From Arthrobacter glacialis (GTDB lineage: Bacteria > Actinomycetota > Actinomycetes > Actinomycetales > Micrococcaceae): a stretch of DNA of 64,000 bases. The notes under the pieces were generated by a model. It did not search any database. It saw nothing but the letters and a program-made list of their open reading frames with translations, and was not told the DNA's origin. The position numbers were made by a program, and so were the translations under genes. This document shows positions 15,959 to 24,435 of this stretch, piece after piece. The first letter of the stretch is position 1. Every line of letters starts with the position of its first letter. The DNA lies in NCBI RefSeq assembly GCF_002909445.1, contig NZ_PPXC01000001.1:62001-126000 (forward strand), read 5' to 3'.

Positions 15959-18394
15959 TTACGCCGGGAACTCTGAGCCCAGGGTGGACAGGACGCCGAA
16001 GGCTTTGGCTTGGATCTCCTGCCATTCGGCCTCGTCGTCTGAGTCGGCCGTGATGGCGCCGCCGACCCCCAGCGTAAAGTGCGTGCCGCCGTCGTGCGTA
16101 TCTGTGAGGACCAGCGTGCGGATCACCACTGAGAGGTCCATGGCGGCATTGAGGGAGAAGTAGCCCAACGCGCCGGAGTAAATGCCACGCGGCCCGGCCT
16201 CAAGCGAGTCGAGAATGGCCATGGTGCTGATTTTTGGCGCACCCGTCATGGACCCGGCCGGGAAGGCGGCGGCCACGGCAGCAGCACGCGAACTGCCCGG
16301 GATCAGCTGCGCCTCAATGGTGCTGACCATTTGATGCACCGTGGCGTAACTTTCAATGGCGCACAGGCGCGGCACCATCAAGGTGTGCGGCAGGGCAAAG
16401 CGGGAGAGATCGTTGCGTAACAGGTCAACAATCATCACGTTCTCCGCCCTGTCCTTGAGGGAGGTGGCCAAATCCGCCTTGAGGGCAGCATCCACGGCAG
16501 GGTCCAGGTCGCGGCGCCGCGTGCCCTTGATGGGTTCGGCGCGCATCAGTCCGGCGGCGTCAAAACGCAAGAAGCGTTCCGGTGAGGTGCTGCAAACGCT
16601 GATCGAGTCCAAACGCATGAACGCCGCAAAGGGGGCTGGGCTGCGCGTGCGCAGGGCCGTGTAGGCCGCCCAGGCATCCACTTTCTCGGGCGTGTGCGCT
16701 GTCAATTGCGTGGTCAGGCAAACCTCGTAGGAATTGCCGTCGTGGATTTGCGCCTTGGCCGCGGCGATCATGTCCTTGTAGCGGCGCTCGCCGTCACGGG
16801 CCACGAAGCGGGGCGCGGTGGTGGGAGTGGGTGCTACCCCGGCGGTCCCATGCTGTGGGGAGGGAGCGGTGGTCCGCACCGCATGGCGAACCAATGCCAC
16901 GTAGTTGGCGGCTTCCTCGGTGGACGCTGGGTGGTGGGCTGCCGTCAGGGTCAAAACGTAGAGGCACTTTTCTTCATGGTCAAGCACCACTGCCCGGCCG
17001 GCAAACAGCAATGCGGCAGTGGGCAGGTCTGCGGCGTTTCCGGCCCGCGGTGTCGTGTCCGTTCCGCCTGTTTCGGCCTTGAGCTCGTAACCCAAATAGC
17101 CCAGCCACCCCAGGGTGAAATCGCCGGGGTAGTGCTGGGGTGCGCGGACTGCCTTGCGGCCCCAGACGGAGTCCAGCCAGTGGAAGAAGGTGCCGCGAAT
17201 GCGGGTGGTCACCTGCCCGCAGCTAACTGTTGTCAGGCCCTGGTGGTAGCGGGCCAGCTGGCCAAAACAGCCGGAGTCATCGGCCATGATGGAAAACCGG
17301 GCCCGGTTGGGTTGCGCTGCCGAAATGCCACCGCTTTCCGCGATGGAGCTGTCCAGCCAGACGGCGTTGGTGGAACTCCCGTACAGGGCCTGGAACAGAT
17401 CTGCGCCGGTCGGCAGCGCATCGATGCGCACGGCCGAAAAATCCAAGCCCCGGCGGCGTGCCAGTTCCGGGCTCAGGACATGTTCCAAGGCAGGCAACTG
17501 GGTCAGTGCGTCAAGGACAAATTCCGGGGCGCGGGCCACGCCGTGGGTGCCGTCCACCACCACGTCGGCCCTCGCAGCGCTGCCAGAATCGCTGAGTAGG
17601 AGTTCCTCCTGGGCGGCCCAACTATCCCAAAAAGGTGCGTACGTCTCGCCGTCACGGGCCAGGGCCCGCTGCTTGCGGACATGGCTGGGAGCATCCACCC
17701 AAATCACGGCATCCAGGAATTTCCCGGCCCGGCCCAGTGAAGATCCCACACCCTCCACAAGCACCACGTGGGCAAGCTCGGTGGTGCGGGTAGCGCCGCT
17801 ATTCTTGGCTTCCCAATCCCATGCCGTCCACGTGGCCGGGGAGCCCTGGCTCAGGGGGGCCAGCACCTGGTCAATGTAGCGTTCAACCCCGCCGACCAGG
17901 CCATCCCAGCCGGGGTAAATATCTTCCAGATGAAACAGGGAGACCGTGCGGTGACGGCGCAGCATGGCCGCCAATTCCACCGCAACAGTGGTCTTTCCGG
18001 CACCGGAGCGGCCGTCGACGGCGATGATGACGGGCCGTTGCGTGGGCCCACTGTCGCGAGGGGCCCGCTGCGAGCTTGCGAGCGGTGGGAGCGGCTGGGT
18101 GGGCCCACCGTCGCGAGGGGCCCGCTGCGAGCTTGCGAGCGGTGGGAGCGGCTGGGTGGGCCCACCGTCGCGAGGGGCCCGCTGCGAGCTTGCGAGCGGT
18201 GGGAGCGGCTGGGTGGGCCCACCGTCGCGAGGGGCCCGCTGCGAGCTTGCGAGCGGTGGGAGCGGCTGGGTGGGCCCACCGTCGCGAGGGGCCCGCTGCG
18301 AGCTTGCGAGCGGTGGGAGCGGCTGGGTGGGCCCACCGTCGCGAGGGGCCCGCTGCGAGCTTGCGAGCGGTGGGAGCGGCTGGGGACTAGCCAC
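15959..18394 (-). CDS. pabB: P-loop kinase-aminodeoxychorismate synthase (PabB) fusion with repeat N-terminus
   Basis: Three-part protein of 811 residues. Residues 5-118 are six copies of a 19-residue Pro/Arg-rich repeat. Residues about 120-300 are a uridine-kinase-like P-loop domain with Walker A GRSGAGKTT (128-136). The rest is a chorismate-binding component I domain with PIKGTRRR; the Lys marks PabB, where anthranilate synthase usually has Ala. The C-terminal motifs (NVMIVDLLRNDLSR, GSMTGAPK, YSGALGY) are complete, so it should convert chorismate to aminodeoxychorismate with a PabA not found here. The only available start is GTG at 18392-18394, overlapping the upstream phosphatase gene; no ATG, GTG or TTG lies in frame between the repeats and the P-loop, so the repeats must be translated. 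What the kinase domain phosphorylates is unknown. Confidence 0.88.
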   Translation of the reverse strand: MASPQPLPPLASSQRAPRDGGPTQPLPPLASSQRAPRDGGPTQPLPPLASSQRAPRDGGPTQPLPPLASSQRAPRDGGPTQPLPPLASSQRAPRDGGPTQPLPPLASSQRAPRDSGPTQRPVIIAVDGRSGAGKTTVAVELAAMLRRHRTVSLFHLEDIYPGWDGLVGGVERYIDQVLAPLSQGSPATWTAWDWEAKNSGATRTTELAHVVLVEGVGSSLGRAGKFLDAVIWVDAPSHVRKQRALARDGETYAPFWDSWAAQEELLLSDSGSAARADVVVDGTHGVARAPEFVLDALTQLPALEHVLSPELARRRGLDFSAVRIDALPTGADLFQALYGSSTNAVWLDSSIAESGGISAAQPNRARFSIMADDSGCFGQLARYHQGLTTVSCGQVTTRIRGTFFHWLDSVWGRKAVRAPQHYPGDFTLGWLGYLGYELKAETGGTDTTPRAGNAADLPTAALLFAGRAVVLDHEEKCLYVLTLTAAHHPASTEEAANYVALVRHAVRTTAPSPQHGTAGVAPTPTTAPRFVARDGERRYKDMIAAAKAQIHDGNSYEVCLTTQLTAHTPEKVDAWAAYTALRTRSPAPFAAFMRLDSISVCSTSPERFLRFDAAGLMRAEPIKGTRRRDLDPAVDAALKADLATSLKDRAENVMIVDLLRNDLSRFALPHTLMVPRLCAIESYATVHQMVSTIEAQLIPGSSRAAAVAAAFPAGSMTGAPKISTMAILDSLEAGPRGIYSGALGYFSLNAAMDLSVVIRTLVLTDTHDGGTHFTLGVGGAITADSDDEAEWQEIQAKAFGVLSTLGSEFPA
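18044..18385 (-). repeat. 57-bp x6 minisatellite at the 5' end of the pabB fusion
   Basis: Six head-to-tail 57-bp units start with GGGCCCAC on the plus strand at 18044, 18101, 18158, 18215, 18272 and 18329. They are almost identical; the first has a CTG for CCG change. Because 57 is divisible by three, the reading frame is kept. The final unit runs into GGGGACTAG, which contains the stop of the phosphatase gene. The unit resembles the GC-rich block of the intergenic elements at 24966-25026 and 40234-40300. Confidence 0.97.
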
Positions 18395-18902
18395 GGTCTG
18401 TGCCCCGTGCTGCGCCGTTGGCGGTGACGTAGGCCAGGATGCCTGGGACGGCTGCCGAAATCAAGGCCCAACTGACTTCAAAATCATGGTCGTCGCCGAA
18501 CCAGGGATCATAGATGCCTTGCGCCTGGCTGCCCACATGGGCCACGGCAGGGTCGAAGGAGCGCAGCATGCGCACCTTCGCGGCGGCCTCGGGGGTGGGG
18601 GCAAGGGCCAGGAGCGCATCAAAGTGGTCGGTGTCCAGGGCCAGGATCAGCTCGCGTTCAGCAAACCAGGCGGTGTTGAAGTGGCGTGCAGTGTGGGCTG
18701 TGGTCGGGATGCCGTGGCGGCTAAGCACATCCGCGGCACGGGAGTCCAGGGGATTGCCGATCTCCCATTGCGTGGTGCCTGCCGAGTCGACCTCAACATC
18801 GAGTCCAGCATCCCTGGCGGCGTTCGCCAATATGAATTCGGCCATGGGTGAGCGGCAGATGTTGCCGGTGCAGACGGTGATGATCCGGTAGGGCTTGGTC
18901 AT
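18387..18902 (-). CDS. Low-molecular-weight protein-tyrosine phosphatase
   Basis: Cytosolic phosphatase of the LMW-PTP/arsenate-reductase fold (171 residues) that hydrolyses phosphotyrosine. The P-loop is CTGNICRSPMAE at the extreme N-terminus (Cys11, Arg17), matching CX5R(S/T), and the general-acid aspartate is probably in the C-terminal YDPWFGDD. Start ATG at 18902. Its TAG stop lies inside the GGGGACTAG sequence that ends the minisatellite, and the GTG of the downstream pabB fusion overlaps it by eight bases, implying coupling of two metabolically unrelated genes. Substrates are unknown; related enzymes often act on exopolysaccharide kinases. Confidence 0.92.
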   Translation of the reverse strand: MTKPYRIITVCTGNICRSPMAEFILANAARDAGLDVEVDSAGTTQWEIGNPLDSRAADVLSRHGIPTTAHTARHFNTAWFAERELILALDTDHFDALLALAPTPEAAAKVRMLRSFDPAVAHVGSQAQGIYDPWFGDDHDFEVSWALISAAVPGILAYVTANGAARGTDRG

Positions 18903-18961
18903 TGGATAAGTCTATCGACGCCGCAGGCCGCAGCGCGGACCCAAGGTGTTGGGCCTGAGGC

Positions 18962-19582
18962 CTACACCAGTGCCAACAAGATGCCCACAACAATGAACAA
19001 GATGCCAAAGATCCGGTTAAGAATCAGCTGCCCGCGCTCGCTGGTGGTCAAGTGCTTGAGCTGTTTGGCGCCCGCGGCAAAGATGAACCACATGACGATG
19101 ATGTCGATGACCACCACGGTTGCCGTCAGGATCACGTACTGCGGCAGCAATGGTTCATTGGGCCGAAAGAACTGGGGCATGAACGCCAGGAAGAAAACAA
19201 TCGCCTTCGGATTAAGCAGGTTCACCCACAGCCCGCGGCGGAACATGGAGAAACCGGACTCCACCACGGTGGGGGAGTTGGCGTCGTCAGTCTTTTCAGC
19301 CTTGGCCAGCAACTTCCGGATACCTAGATAGACCAGATAGGCGGCGCCCACATAGCGGATCATCATGAACAGGAACGGCGAGCTTGATACCAGGATGCCC
19401 ACACCTGCCGCCACGATGACCACATGAATGACCAGCGCCAGCTGCTGGCCCAAAATGCCCCAAAAGGAGCGCCGGAAGCCGGAGGTCAGCGCGTTGGACA
19501 TGGTGTTGATGGCGCCCGCGCCGGGAGTCAGGCTGATCATGGCGCCGGCGCCGGCAAGGGCCAGCCACAAAGAAAATTCCAC
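18962..19582 (-). CDS. LysE family amino-acid exporter
   Basis: Inner-membrane exporter of the LysE/RhtB type, 206 residues with about six helices. The N-terminal LTPGAGAINTMSNAL segment matches the conserved Pro-Gly loop of the family, followed by FRRSFWGILGQQ; NLLNPKAIVFFLAFMPQF in the middle is a strong LysE/RhtB signature. The start is GTG at 19580-19582. Exported substrate (lysine, threonine, homoserine, others) cannot be inferred. It is a single gene, upstream of the phosphatase on the same strand with a 59-base gap. Confidence 0.9.
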   Translation of the reverse strand: MEFSLWLALAGAGAMISLTPGAGAINTMSNALTSGFRRSFWGILGQQLALVIHVVIVAAGVGILVSSSPFLFMMIRYVGAAYLVYLGIRKLLAKAEKTDDANSPTVVESGFSMFRRGLWVNLLNPKAIVFFLAFMPQFFRPNEPLLPQYVILTATVVVIDIIVMWFIFAAGAKQLKHLTTSERGQLILNRIFGILFIVVGILLALV

Positions 19583-19648
19583 CCGCCAAGCTTACGTGGC
19601 CGGGCGCGCGTTTCATTGCGCCGCCCACGTGGCAGACGCCGGGCCCCC

Positions 19649-19715
19649 ATGACCGTACTTTGTCCGCTTGCAGGTGGTTGCGCAACGGCCTGCATGCGGA
19701 CAAAGTGCGGTCATG
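19649..19715. repeat. 27-bp intergenic inverted repeat
   Basis: Arms 19649-19675 and 19689-19715 (beginning CATGACCG) match at 25 of 27 positions with a 13-base loop. It lies just 3' of the methyltransferase gene and upstream of lysE, so it may be a terminator, but there is no T-tract. It belongs to the set of long intergenic palindromes in this window. Confidence 0.85.
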
Positions 19716-19736
19716 CTCATCGGGAGCTGAGCCCAG

Positions 19737-20561
19737 TCAGGCCCGGGCGATGATTTCCCCGTTGGGCATCACAAACCAGCCGTCCTCCGCGGCGCCCCAG
19801 GCCCGCCAGCCGGCCGCGATCCGGGCCAACGTTGCGGAGTCGCCAAAGCCGTAGGCCACAACTTGTTCGGCAAAGGCTGAACCCACCACCCTGTCCGCCC
19901 AGACTCCTGCCAACCAGGCGCGCTGCTCCGGCGTTGCGTAGAGCCAGTTGGCGCTCGACGGCGTCACCTCCGTGAAGCCTGCAGCCTTAGCCCAGTGCAG
20001 CAGCCGCCGGCCAGCGTCCGGTTGGGCCTGATTGTGCCTGGCCACCTGCTGATACAGGGCCATCCACTCATCGAGTTCGGGAAGCTCCGGGTACCAGGAC
20101 ATGCCGTGGAAGTCCGCGTCGCGCACAGCCACAATGCCGCCGGGCTTTGTCACCCGGCGCATCTCCCTCAGCGCCTCCACCGGGTCTGTCAGGTGCTGCA
20201 ACACCTGATGGGCGTGCGTCACGTCAAAGGTGTTGTCCGGGAAATCGAGGTTGTACACATCGCCTGTGTCAAAGCTGAGATTGCGCAGGTGCCGTTCGCT
20301 GGCCAGCGCCGTGGCAGCGGCAACCACTTCGGGGGCCCGATCGAGACCAAGTACCTCGCCCGGAGCCACCAAAAGGGCAAAATCGGCCGTGATGGTGCCG
20401 GGCCCCGAGCCCACATCCAGCACGCGGAGCCCATGGCTCAGGTGCGGTATTAAGTATGCTGCGGAATTGTCAGCTGTCCGTGACGCATGGGAACGCAGCA
20501 CGCTCTCATGGTGTCCGTGGGTGTAAACATCGCCCTGATCGTTGCTGGATTGCTCACTCAT
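19737..20561 (-). CDS. Class I SAM-dependent methyltransferase
   Basis: A 274-residue Rossmann-fold methyltransferase with the SAM-binding motif VLDVGSGPGTIT, an acidic residue after motif II (GLDRAPE) and the HAHQVLQHLTDP motif seen in UbiE/small-molecule methyltransferases. The substrate is unknown. The frame is open to 20726, but ATG at 20561 is chosen because the upstream extension has no family similarity and would run into the dnaK operators. It is divergent from dnaK with about 295 bp between. Confidence 0.85.
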   Translation of the reverse strand: MSEQSSNDQGDVYTHGHHESVLRSHASRTADNSAAYLIPHLSHGLRVLDVGSGPGTITADFALLVAPGEVLGLDRAPEVVAAATALASERHLRNLSFDTGDVYNLDFPDNTFDVTHAHQVLQHLTDPVEALREMRRVTKPGGIVAVRDADFHGMSWYPELPELDEWMALYQQVARHNQAQPDAGRRLLHWAKAAGFTEVTPSSANWLYATPEQRAWLAGVWADRVVGSAFAEQVVAYGFGDSATLARIAAGWRAWGAAEDGWFVMPNGEIIARA

Positions 20562-20704
20562 ACAGGGGAGCGTACGCCCGCAACGCCGCTGCGGCCAGAG
20601 GTTTCCACATTGTGGGGTTCCGCGCCGCCCAAGGCGCCAGCCCCATGAGGTGGCGTGCGGCACAAAACCCGGCCATCCGGCGTCGTGCCGTTCGCCCAAA
20701 GTGA

Positions 20705-20729
20705 AAGTTGAGTCAAGTACGCTCAACTT
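20705..20729 (+). promoter_or_regulatory. HAIR-like HspR operator 1 upstream of dnaK
   Basis: Perfect 8-bp inverted repeat AAGTTGAG-N9-CTCAACTT, matching the HspR-associated inverted repeat. It lies just upstream of the -35 box TTGACA at 20733-20738. The same sequence with identical spacing precedes clpB. Confidence 0.85.
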
Positions 20730-20732
20730 GGC

Positions 20733-20760
20733 TTGACATCCAAACGAGCCTGAGTAAAGT
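20733..20760 (+). promoter_or_regulatory. dnaK operon promoter
   Basis: TTGACA at 20733-20738 and TAAAGT at 20755-20760 with 16-bp spacing, between and partly overlapping the two HspR operators, so bound HspR would block polymerase. The 5' UTR to the dnaK ATG is roughly 90 bases. Confidence 0.7.
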
Positions 20761-20781
20761 TGAGTGCAGAACGCTCAAACC
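20757..20781 (+). promoter_or_regulatory. HAIR-like HspR operator 2 upstream of dnaK
   Basis: Second inverted repeat, AAGTTGAG-N9-CTCAAACC, imperfect in its right arm. It overlaps the -10 box and transcription start region. Confidence 0.75.
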
Positions 20782-20856
20782 CGCTGCTTGGGCGAACCTT
20801 TCACCACTCACGGTGGCCGGACTTGTTAACGCAGCGGCTCATGAAAGGAACCACTT

Positions 20857-22725
20857 ATGTCACGTGCTGTAGGTATTGACCTCGGAACCACCAACTCTGT
20901 TGTATCCGTCCTGGAAGGCGGCGAGCCCACGGTTATCGCCAACGCCGAAGGCGGCCGCACCACCCCCTCAGTAGTTGCCTTCTCCAAGAGCGGCGAAGTC
21001 CTGGTTGGCGAAATCGCCAAGCGCCAGGCCGTCAACAACATTGACCGCACCATTGCTTCCGTCAAGCGCCACATGGGCACCGACTGGAACGTCGACATTG
21101 ACGGCAAGAAGTACACGGCGCAGGAAATTTCCGCCCGCATCCTGATGAAGCTCAAGAACGACGCCGAATCCTACTTGGGTGAAAAGGTTACCGACGCTGT
21201 TATCACCGTCCCGGCCTACTTCAACGACGCCGAGCGCCAGGCCACGAAGGAAGCCGGCGAAATTGCCGGCTTGAAGGTGCTGCGCATTGTCAACGAGCCC
21301 ACGGCTGCTGCCTTGGCTTACGGCCTGGAAAAGGGCAAGGAAGACGAGCTCATCCTGGTATTCGACCTCGGTGGCGGAACGTTTGACGTTTCCCTGCTTG
21401 AAGTTGGCAAGGATGAAGACAACTTCTCCACCATCCAGGTTCGCTCCACCGCCGGTGACAACCGCCTCGGCGGCGACGACTGGGACCAGCGCGTTGTTGA
21501 CTACCTGCTGAACCAGCTCAAGGTCAAGGGAATCGACCTGTCCAAGGACAAAATCGCCCTGCAGCGCCTGAAGGAAGCTGCTGAGCAGGCCAAGAAGGAA
21601 CTCTCCTCGGCCTCCAGCACCAGCGTCTCACTCCAGTACCTCTCCGTCACCCCCGACGGCCCGGTTCACTTGGACGAGCAGCTGACCCGCGCCAAGTTCC
21701 AGGAGCTCACAGCTGACCTGCTGGACCGCACCAAGAAGCCGTTCAACGACGTCATCAAGGAAGCCGGCATCAAGGTTTCTGACATTGACCACATCGTTCT
21801 TGTTGGTGGATCCACCCGCATGCCCGCCGTCTCCGAACTGGTCAAGCAGCTCGCCGGCGGTCAGGAGCCCAACAAGGGCGTCAACCCGGATGAGGTTGTG
21901 GCCGTTGGTGCCGCACTGCAGGCTGGCGTTTTGAAGGGCGAGCGCAAGGACGTTCTGCTCATCGATGTCACCCCGCTGTCCCTGGGCATTGAAACCAAGG
22001 GTGGTGTCATGACGCACCTGATCGAGCGCAACACGGCCATCCCCACGAAGCGTAGCGAGACCTTCACCACCGCTGATGACAACCAGCCGTCAGTGGCCAT
22101 CCAGGTCTTCCAGGGCGAGCGTCAGTTCACCCGCGACAACAAGCCGCTGGGCACGTTCGAGCTGACAGGCATTGCGCCTGCTCCTCGCGGCGTCCCGCAG
22201 GTTGAGGTCACCTTCGACATCGATGCCAACGGCATTGTGCACGTTTCCGCCAAGGACAAGGGCACAGGTGTTGAGCAGTCCATGACCATCACCGGTGGTT
22301 CCTCGCTCTCCAAGGAAGACATCGAGCGCATGGTTCGCGATGCTGAAGAGCACGCTTCCGAGGACAAGGCCCGCCGTGAGGCAGCAGATCTGCGCAACAG
22401 CGCCGAGCAGCTGCACTACTCGGTGGACAAGGTTTTGGCCGACAACGATGACAAGCTGCCCGAGGACGTCAAGACCGAGGTCAAGGCTGATGTCACCGAG
22501 TTGAAGACGGCACTGGCCGGCGACGACGACGATGCTGTGAAGGCTGCGTTCGAGAAGCTGCAGGCTTCACAGTCCAAGTTGGGCGAGGCTATCTACGCTG
22601 CCTCCGCCGCTGAGGGTGCACCGGCCGACGCCGGAGCTTCCGAAGGTGCTGCATCGGACGGTGCCGCTGACGAGGACATCGTTGACGCCGAGATCATCGA
22701 CGAAGACGCAGACGAGAAGAAGTAA
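20857..22725 (+). CDS. dnaK: Hsp70 chaperone
   Basis: ATP-dependent chaperone of 622 residues that refolds proteins with DnaJ and GrpE and feeds aggregates to ClpB. Seen: the phosphate loop GIDLGTTNS at the N-terminus, the [11 protein letters not shown] nucleotide-site motif, [11 protein letters not shown], the hydrophobic linker [11 protein letters not shown], the beta-sandwich substrate domain, and an acidic C-terminus ending [14 protein letters not shown] at 20857 follows GAAAGGAA. It is first in the operon dnaK-grpE-dnaJ-hspR and is preceded by two HspR operators. Confidence 0.98.
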   Translation: MSRAVGIDLGTTNSVVSVLEGGEPTVIANAEGGRTTPSVVAFSKSGEVLVGEIAKRQAVNNIDRTIASVKRHMGTDWNVDIDGKKYTAQEISARILMKLKNDAESYLGEKVTDAVITVPAYFNDAERQATKEAGEIAGLKVLRIVNEPTAAALAYGLEKGKEDELILVFDLGGGTFDVSLLEVGKDEDNFSTIQVRSTAGDNRLGGDDWDQRVVDYLLNQLKVKGIDLSKDKIALQRLKEAAEQAKKELSSASSTSVSLQYLSVTPDGPVHLDEQLTRAKFQELTADLLDRTKKPFNDVIKEAGIKVSDIDHIVLVGGSTRMPAVSELVKQLAGGQEPNKGVNPDEVVAVGAALQAGVLKGERKDVLLIDVTPLSLGIETKGGVMTHLIERNTAIPTKRSETFTTADDNQPSVAIQVFQGERQFTRDNKPLGTFELTGIAPAPRGVPQVEVTFDIDANGIVHVSAKDKGTGVEQSMTITGGSSLSKEDIERMVRDAEEHASEDKARREAADLRNSAEQLHYSVDKVLADNDDKLPEDVKTEVKADVTELKTALAGDDDDAVKAAFEKLQASQSKLGEAIYAASAAEGAPADAGASEGAASDGAADEDIVDAEIIDEDADEKK

Positions 22726-22727
22726 CC

Positions 22728-23297
22728 ATGGCTGACTCAGTAAACCCCGAAGAGGTCCCGGAGAACGACCCCGTGGTCAATCCCGCCGGTTCCGCCGACG
22801 GTGATGCACTGTCCCAGGCAGAAGACATCCTCAACGGTGTTGAGGTTCCCGCCGAGGACGCCGTGGCCCAGGGTGCAGCTGCCGACGATGCTGCCGAGTT
22901 GAAGAATGACCTTCTTCGACTGCAGGCCGAGTACGTCAACTACCGCAAGCGCGTTGAGCGTGACCGGGCAGTTGCCGGACAGATGGCAGTCATCGGTGTG
23001 CTGAACTCGCTGCTTCCTGTCCTTGATGGCATTGATGCAGGGCGAGCCCACGGCGACATCGTAGACGGCCCGTTTGCTGCGATTGCCAGCAAGCTGGAGG
23101 CAGCCTTGGCCACGTACGGTTTGGAAAAGATTGACGCCACAGGCGTTGCTTTCGACCCGACAGTGCACGAGGCGCTCATTCAGCAGCCTTCAGCTGAGGT
23201 TGAGATCGACACCGTCAGCCAGGTGCTGCGCAACGGTTACAAGTCCGGCGAGCGTATCCTGCGCGCCGCCCAAGTGATCGTGGCAGTACCGGAATAG
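22728..23297 (+). CDS. grpE: DnaK nucleotide exchange factor
   Basis: Cochaperone that releases ADP from DnaK. The 189-residue protein has an acidic disordered N-terminus, a coiled-coil region (ELKNDLLRLQAEYVNYRKRVERDR), and the C-terminal beta-wing signature ending VLRNGYKSGERILRAAQVIVA, which is diagnostic of GrpE. ATG begins two bases after the dnaK stop, so it is translationally coupled. A strong hairpin follows it before dnaJ. Confidence 0.97.
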   Translation: MADSVNPEEVPENDPVVNPAGSADGDALSQAEDILNGVEVPAEDAVAQGAAADDAAELKNDLLRLQAEYVNYRKRVERDRAVAGQMAVIGVLNSLLPVLDGIDAGRAHGDIVDGPFAAIASKLEAALATYGLEKIDATGVAFDPTVHEALIQQPSAEVEIDTVSQVLRNGYKSGERILRAAQVIVAVPE

Positions 23298-23308
23298 CAC
23301 CTTCGTTG

Positions 23309-23354
23309 TTGGGGCGGTCCCCGTGGTTGAAAGCAGCCGCGGGGACCGCCCCAA
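23309..23354 (+). terminator. 15-bp hairpin between grpE and dnaJ inside the heat-shock operon
   Basis: Perfect stem TTGGGGCGGTCCCCG (23309-23323) / CGGGGACCGCCCCAA (23340-23354), 16-base loop, no U-tract. Located in the 97-bp grpE-dnaJ gap. It could attenuate transcription into dnaJ-hspR, or mark an RNA-processing or stability point. Confidence 0.75.
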
Positions 23355-23394
23355 TACACAGCACCACCCCACAAACTTTTAGAAAGGAGGCGTC

Positions 23395-24387
23395 TTGGCA
23401 AGTCAGGACTGGGCAGAAAAGGACTTCTACAAAATTCTCGGTGTGGCCAAAGATGCATCGGACGCCGACATCAAGAAGGCATACCGGAAGTTGGCGCGGA
23501 AGTACCATCCGGACACCAACTCCGGCGACCCCACTGCGGAGAAGACTTTCAAGGACGTCTCCGAAGCGTATTCGGTGCTCTCCAGCAAGGAAGATCGCGA
23601 GCAGTACGACGCCATCCGGGCCATGGGCGGAGGCGCCCGTTTCAGTGCAGGCGGAGCCGGCCAGGGCGGCGGGAACGCAGGCTTTGAAGATGTGTTCGGC
23701 GACCTTTTTGGTGGCGGACGCGGCGGACGTGCACCGCGCGGCGGTTCACAAGGCTTTAATGGCTCCGGCCTTCCGCCGGAATTCGCGGACCTCTTCGGTG
23801 GCGGCGGTGGAGGCTTTGGCGGATACCAGCCCCCGCCTCCCAGCAAGGGTGCGGACCGTACGGCGTCGACCTCCATATCCTTTGGCGGTTCCATCAACGG
23901 CACCAAGATTGCCCTGCGCGAACCCAACGGCGAGGTCATTGACGTCCGGATTCCTGCTGGCATCAAGGACGGCCAGAAGGTCCGCGTCAAGGGCAAGGGC
24001 CAGCCGGGCGCTGCGGGACCGGGCGACTTGATGGTGAGCGTCAACGTCAAACCGCACGATTTCTTTGTCCGCGATGGCAACAACATCCGCATCCACGTCC
24101 CCGTGACGTTCCCTGAAGCGGCGTTGGGTGCAGACATCAGCGTGCCAACTTTGACCGGGGACACAGTCCGGGTTCGCGTTCCAGCCGGAACCCCCTCCGG
24201 GCGGACCTTGCGAGTCAAGGGCGCCGGCGTGAAAACGTCCAAGGGCGACGGCGATCTGCTCGTCACCATTGACGTGGCCGTGCCGCAGAAACTCAACAAG
24301 GAAGCCGAAGAGGCTGTTCGCGCGTATGCGGCGGCAACGGCCGACGGCGACCCCCGGGCCGCGTTGAAAGACAAAGCCAGACTGTAG
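23395..24387 (+). CDS. dnaJ: J-domain cochaperone lacking the zinc-finger
   Basis: DnaK cochaperone of 330 residues. The J domain (about 8-72) contains the catalytic HPD in ARKYHPDTN, followed by a long Gly/Phe-rich stretch (about 80-160) and the two C-terminal substrate-binding beta domains. No CxxCxGxG repeats occur, so it is a type II (CbpA-like) J protein rather than canonical zinc-finger DnaJ. The start is TTG at 23395, chosen because an excellent AAAGGAGG site precedes it. A second, zinc-finger DnaJ is likely elsewhere. Confidence 0.93.
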   Translation: MASQDWAEKDFYKILGVAKDASDADIKKAYRKLARKYHPDTNSGDPTAEKTFKDVSEAYSVLSSKEDREQYDAIRAMGGGARFSAGGAGQGGGNAGFEDVFGDLFGGGRGGRAPRGGSQGFNGSGLPPEFADLFGGGGGGFGGYQPPPPSKGADRTASTSISFGGSINGTKIALREPNGEVIDVRIPAGIKDGQKVRVKGKGQPGAAGPGDLMVSVNVKPHDFFVRDGNNIRIHVPVTFPEAALGADISVPTLTGDTVRVRVPAGTPSGRTLRVKGAGVKTSKGDGDLLVTIDVAVPQKLNKEAEEAVRAYAAATADGDPRAALKDKARL

Positions 24388-24435
24388 CAACAACCCCCGC
24401 TTGGGCCCAACCACGTCGCTAGGAAGGAGATCACC

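Noticed and set aside
18044-18385. CRISPR-like array
   Set aside because: Units are directly contiguous with no unique spacers, in frame, and no cas genes are near.
17964-18851. Plus-strand open frame of 295 codons across the minisatellite
   Set aside because: The 57-bp repeat is open in most frames because it lacks stops; it is antisense to the pabB fusion and the phosphatase, both with clear motifs.
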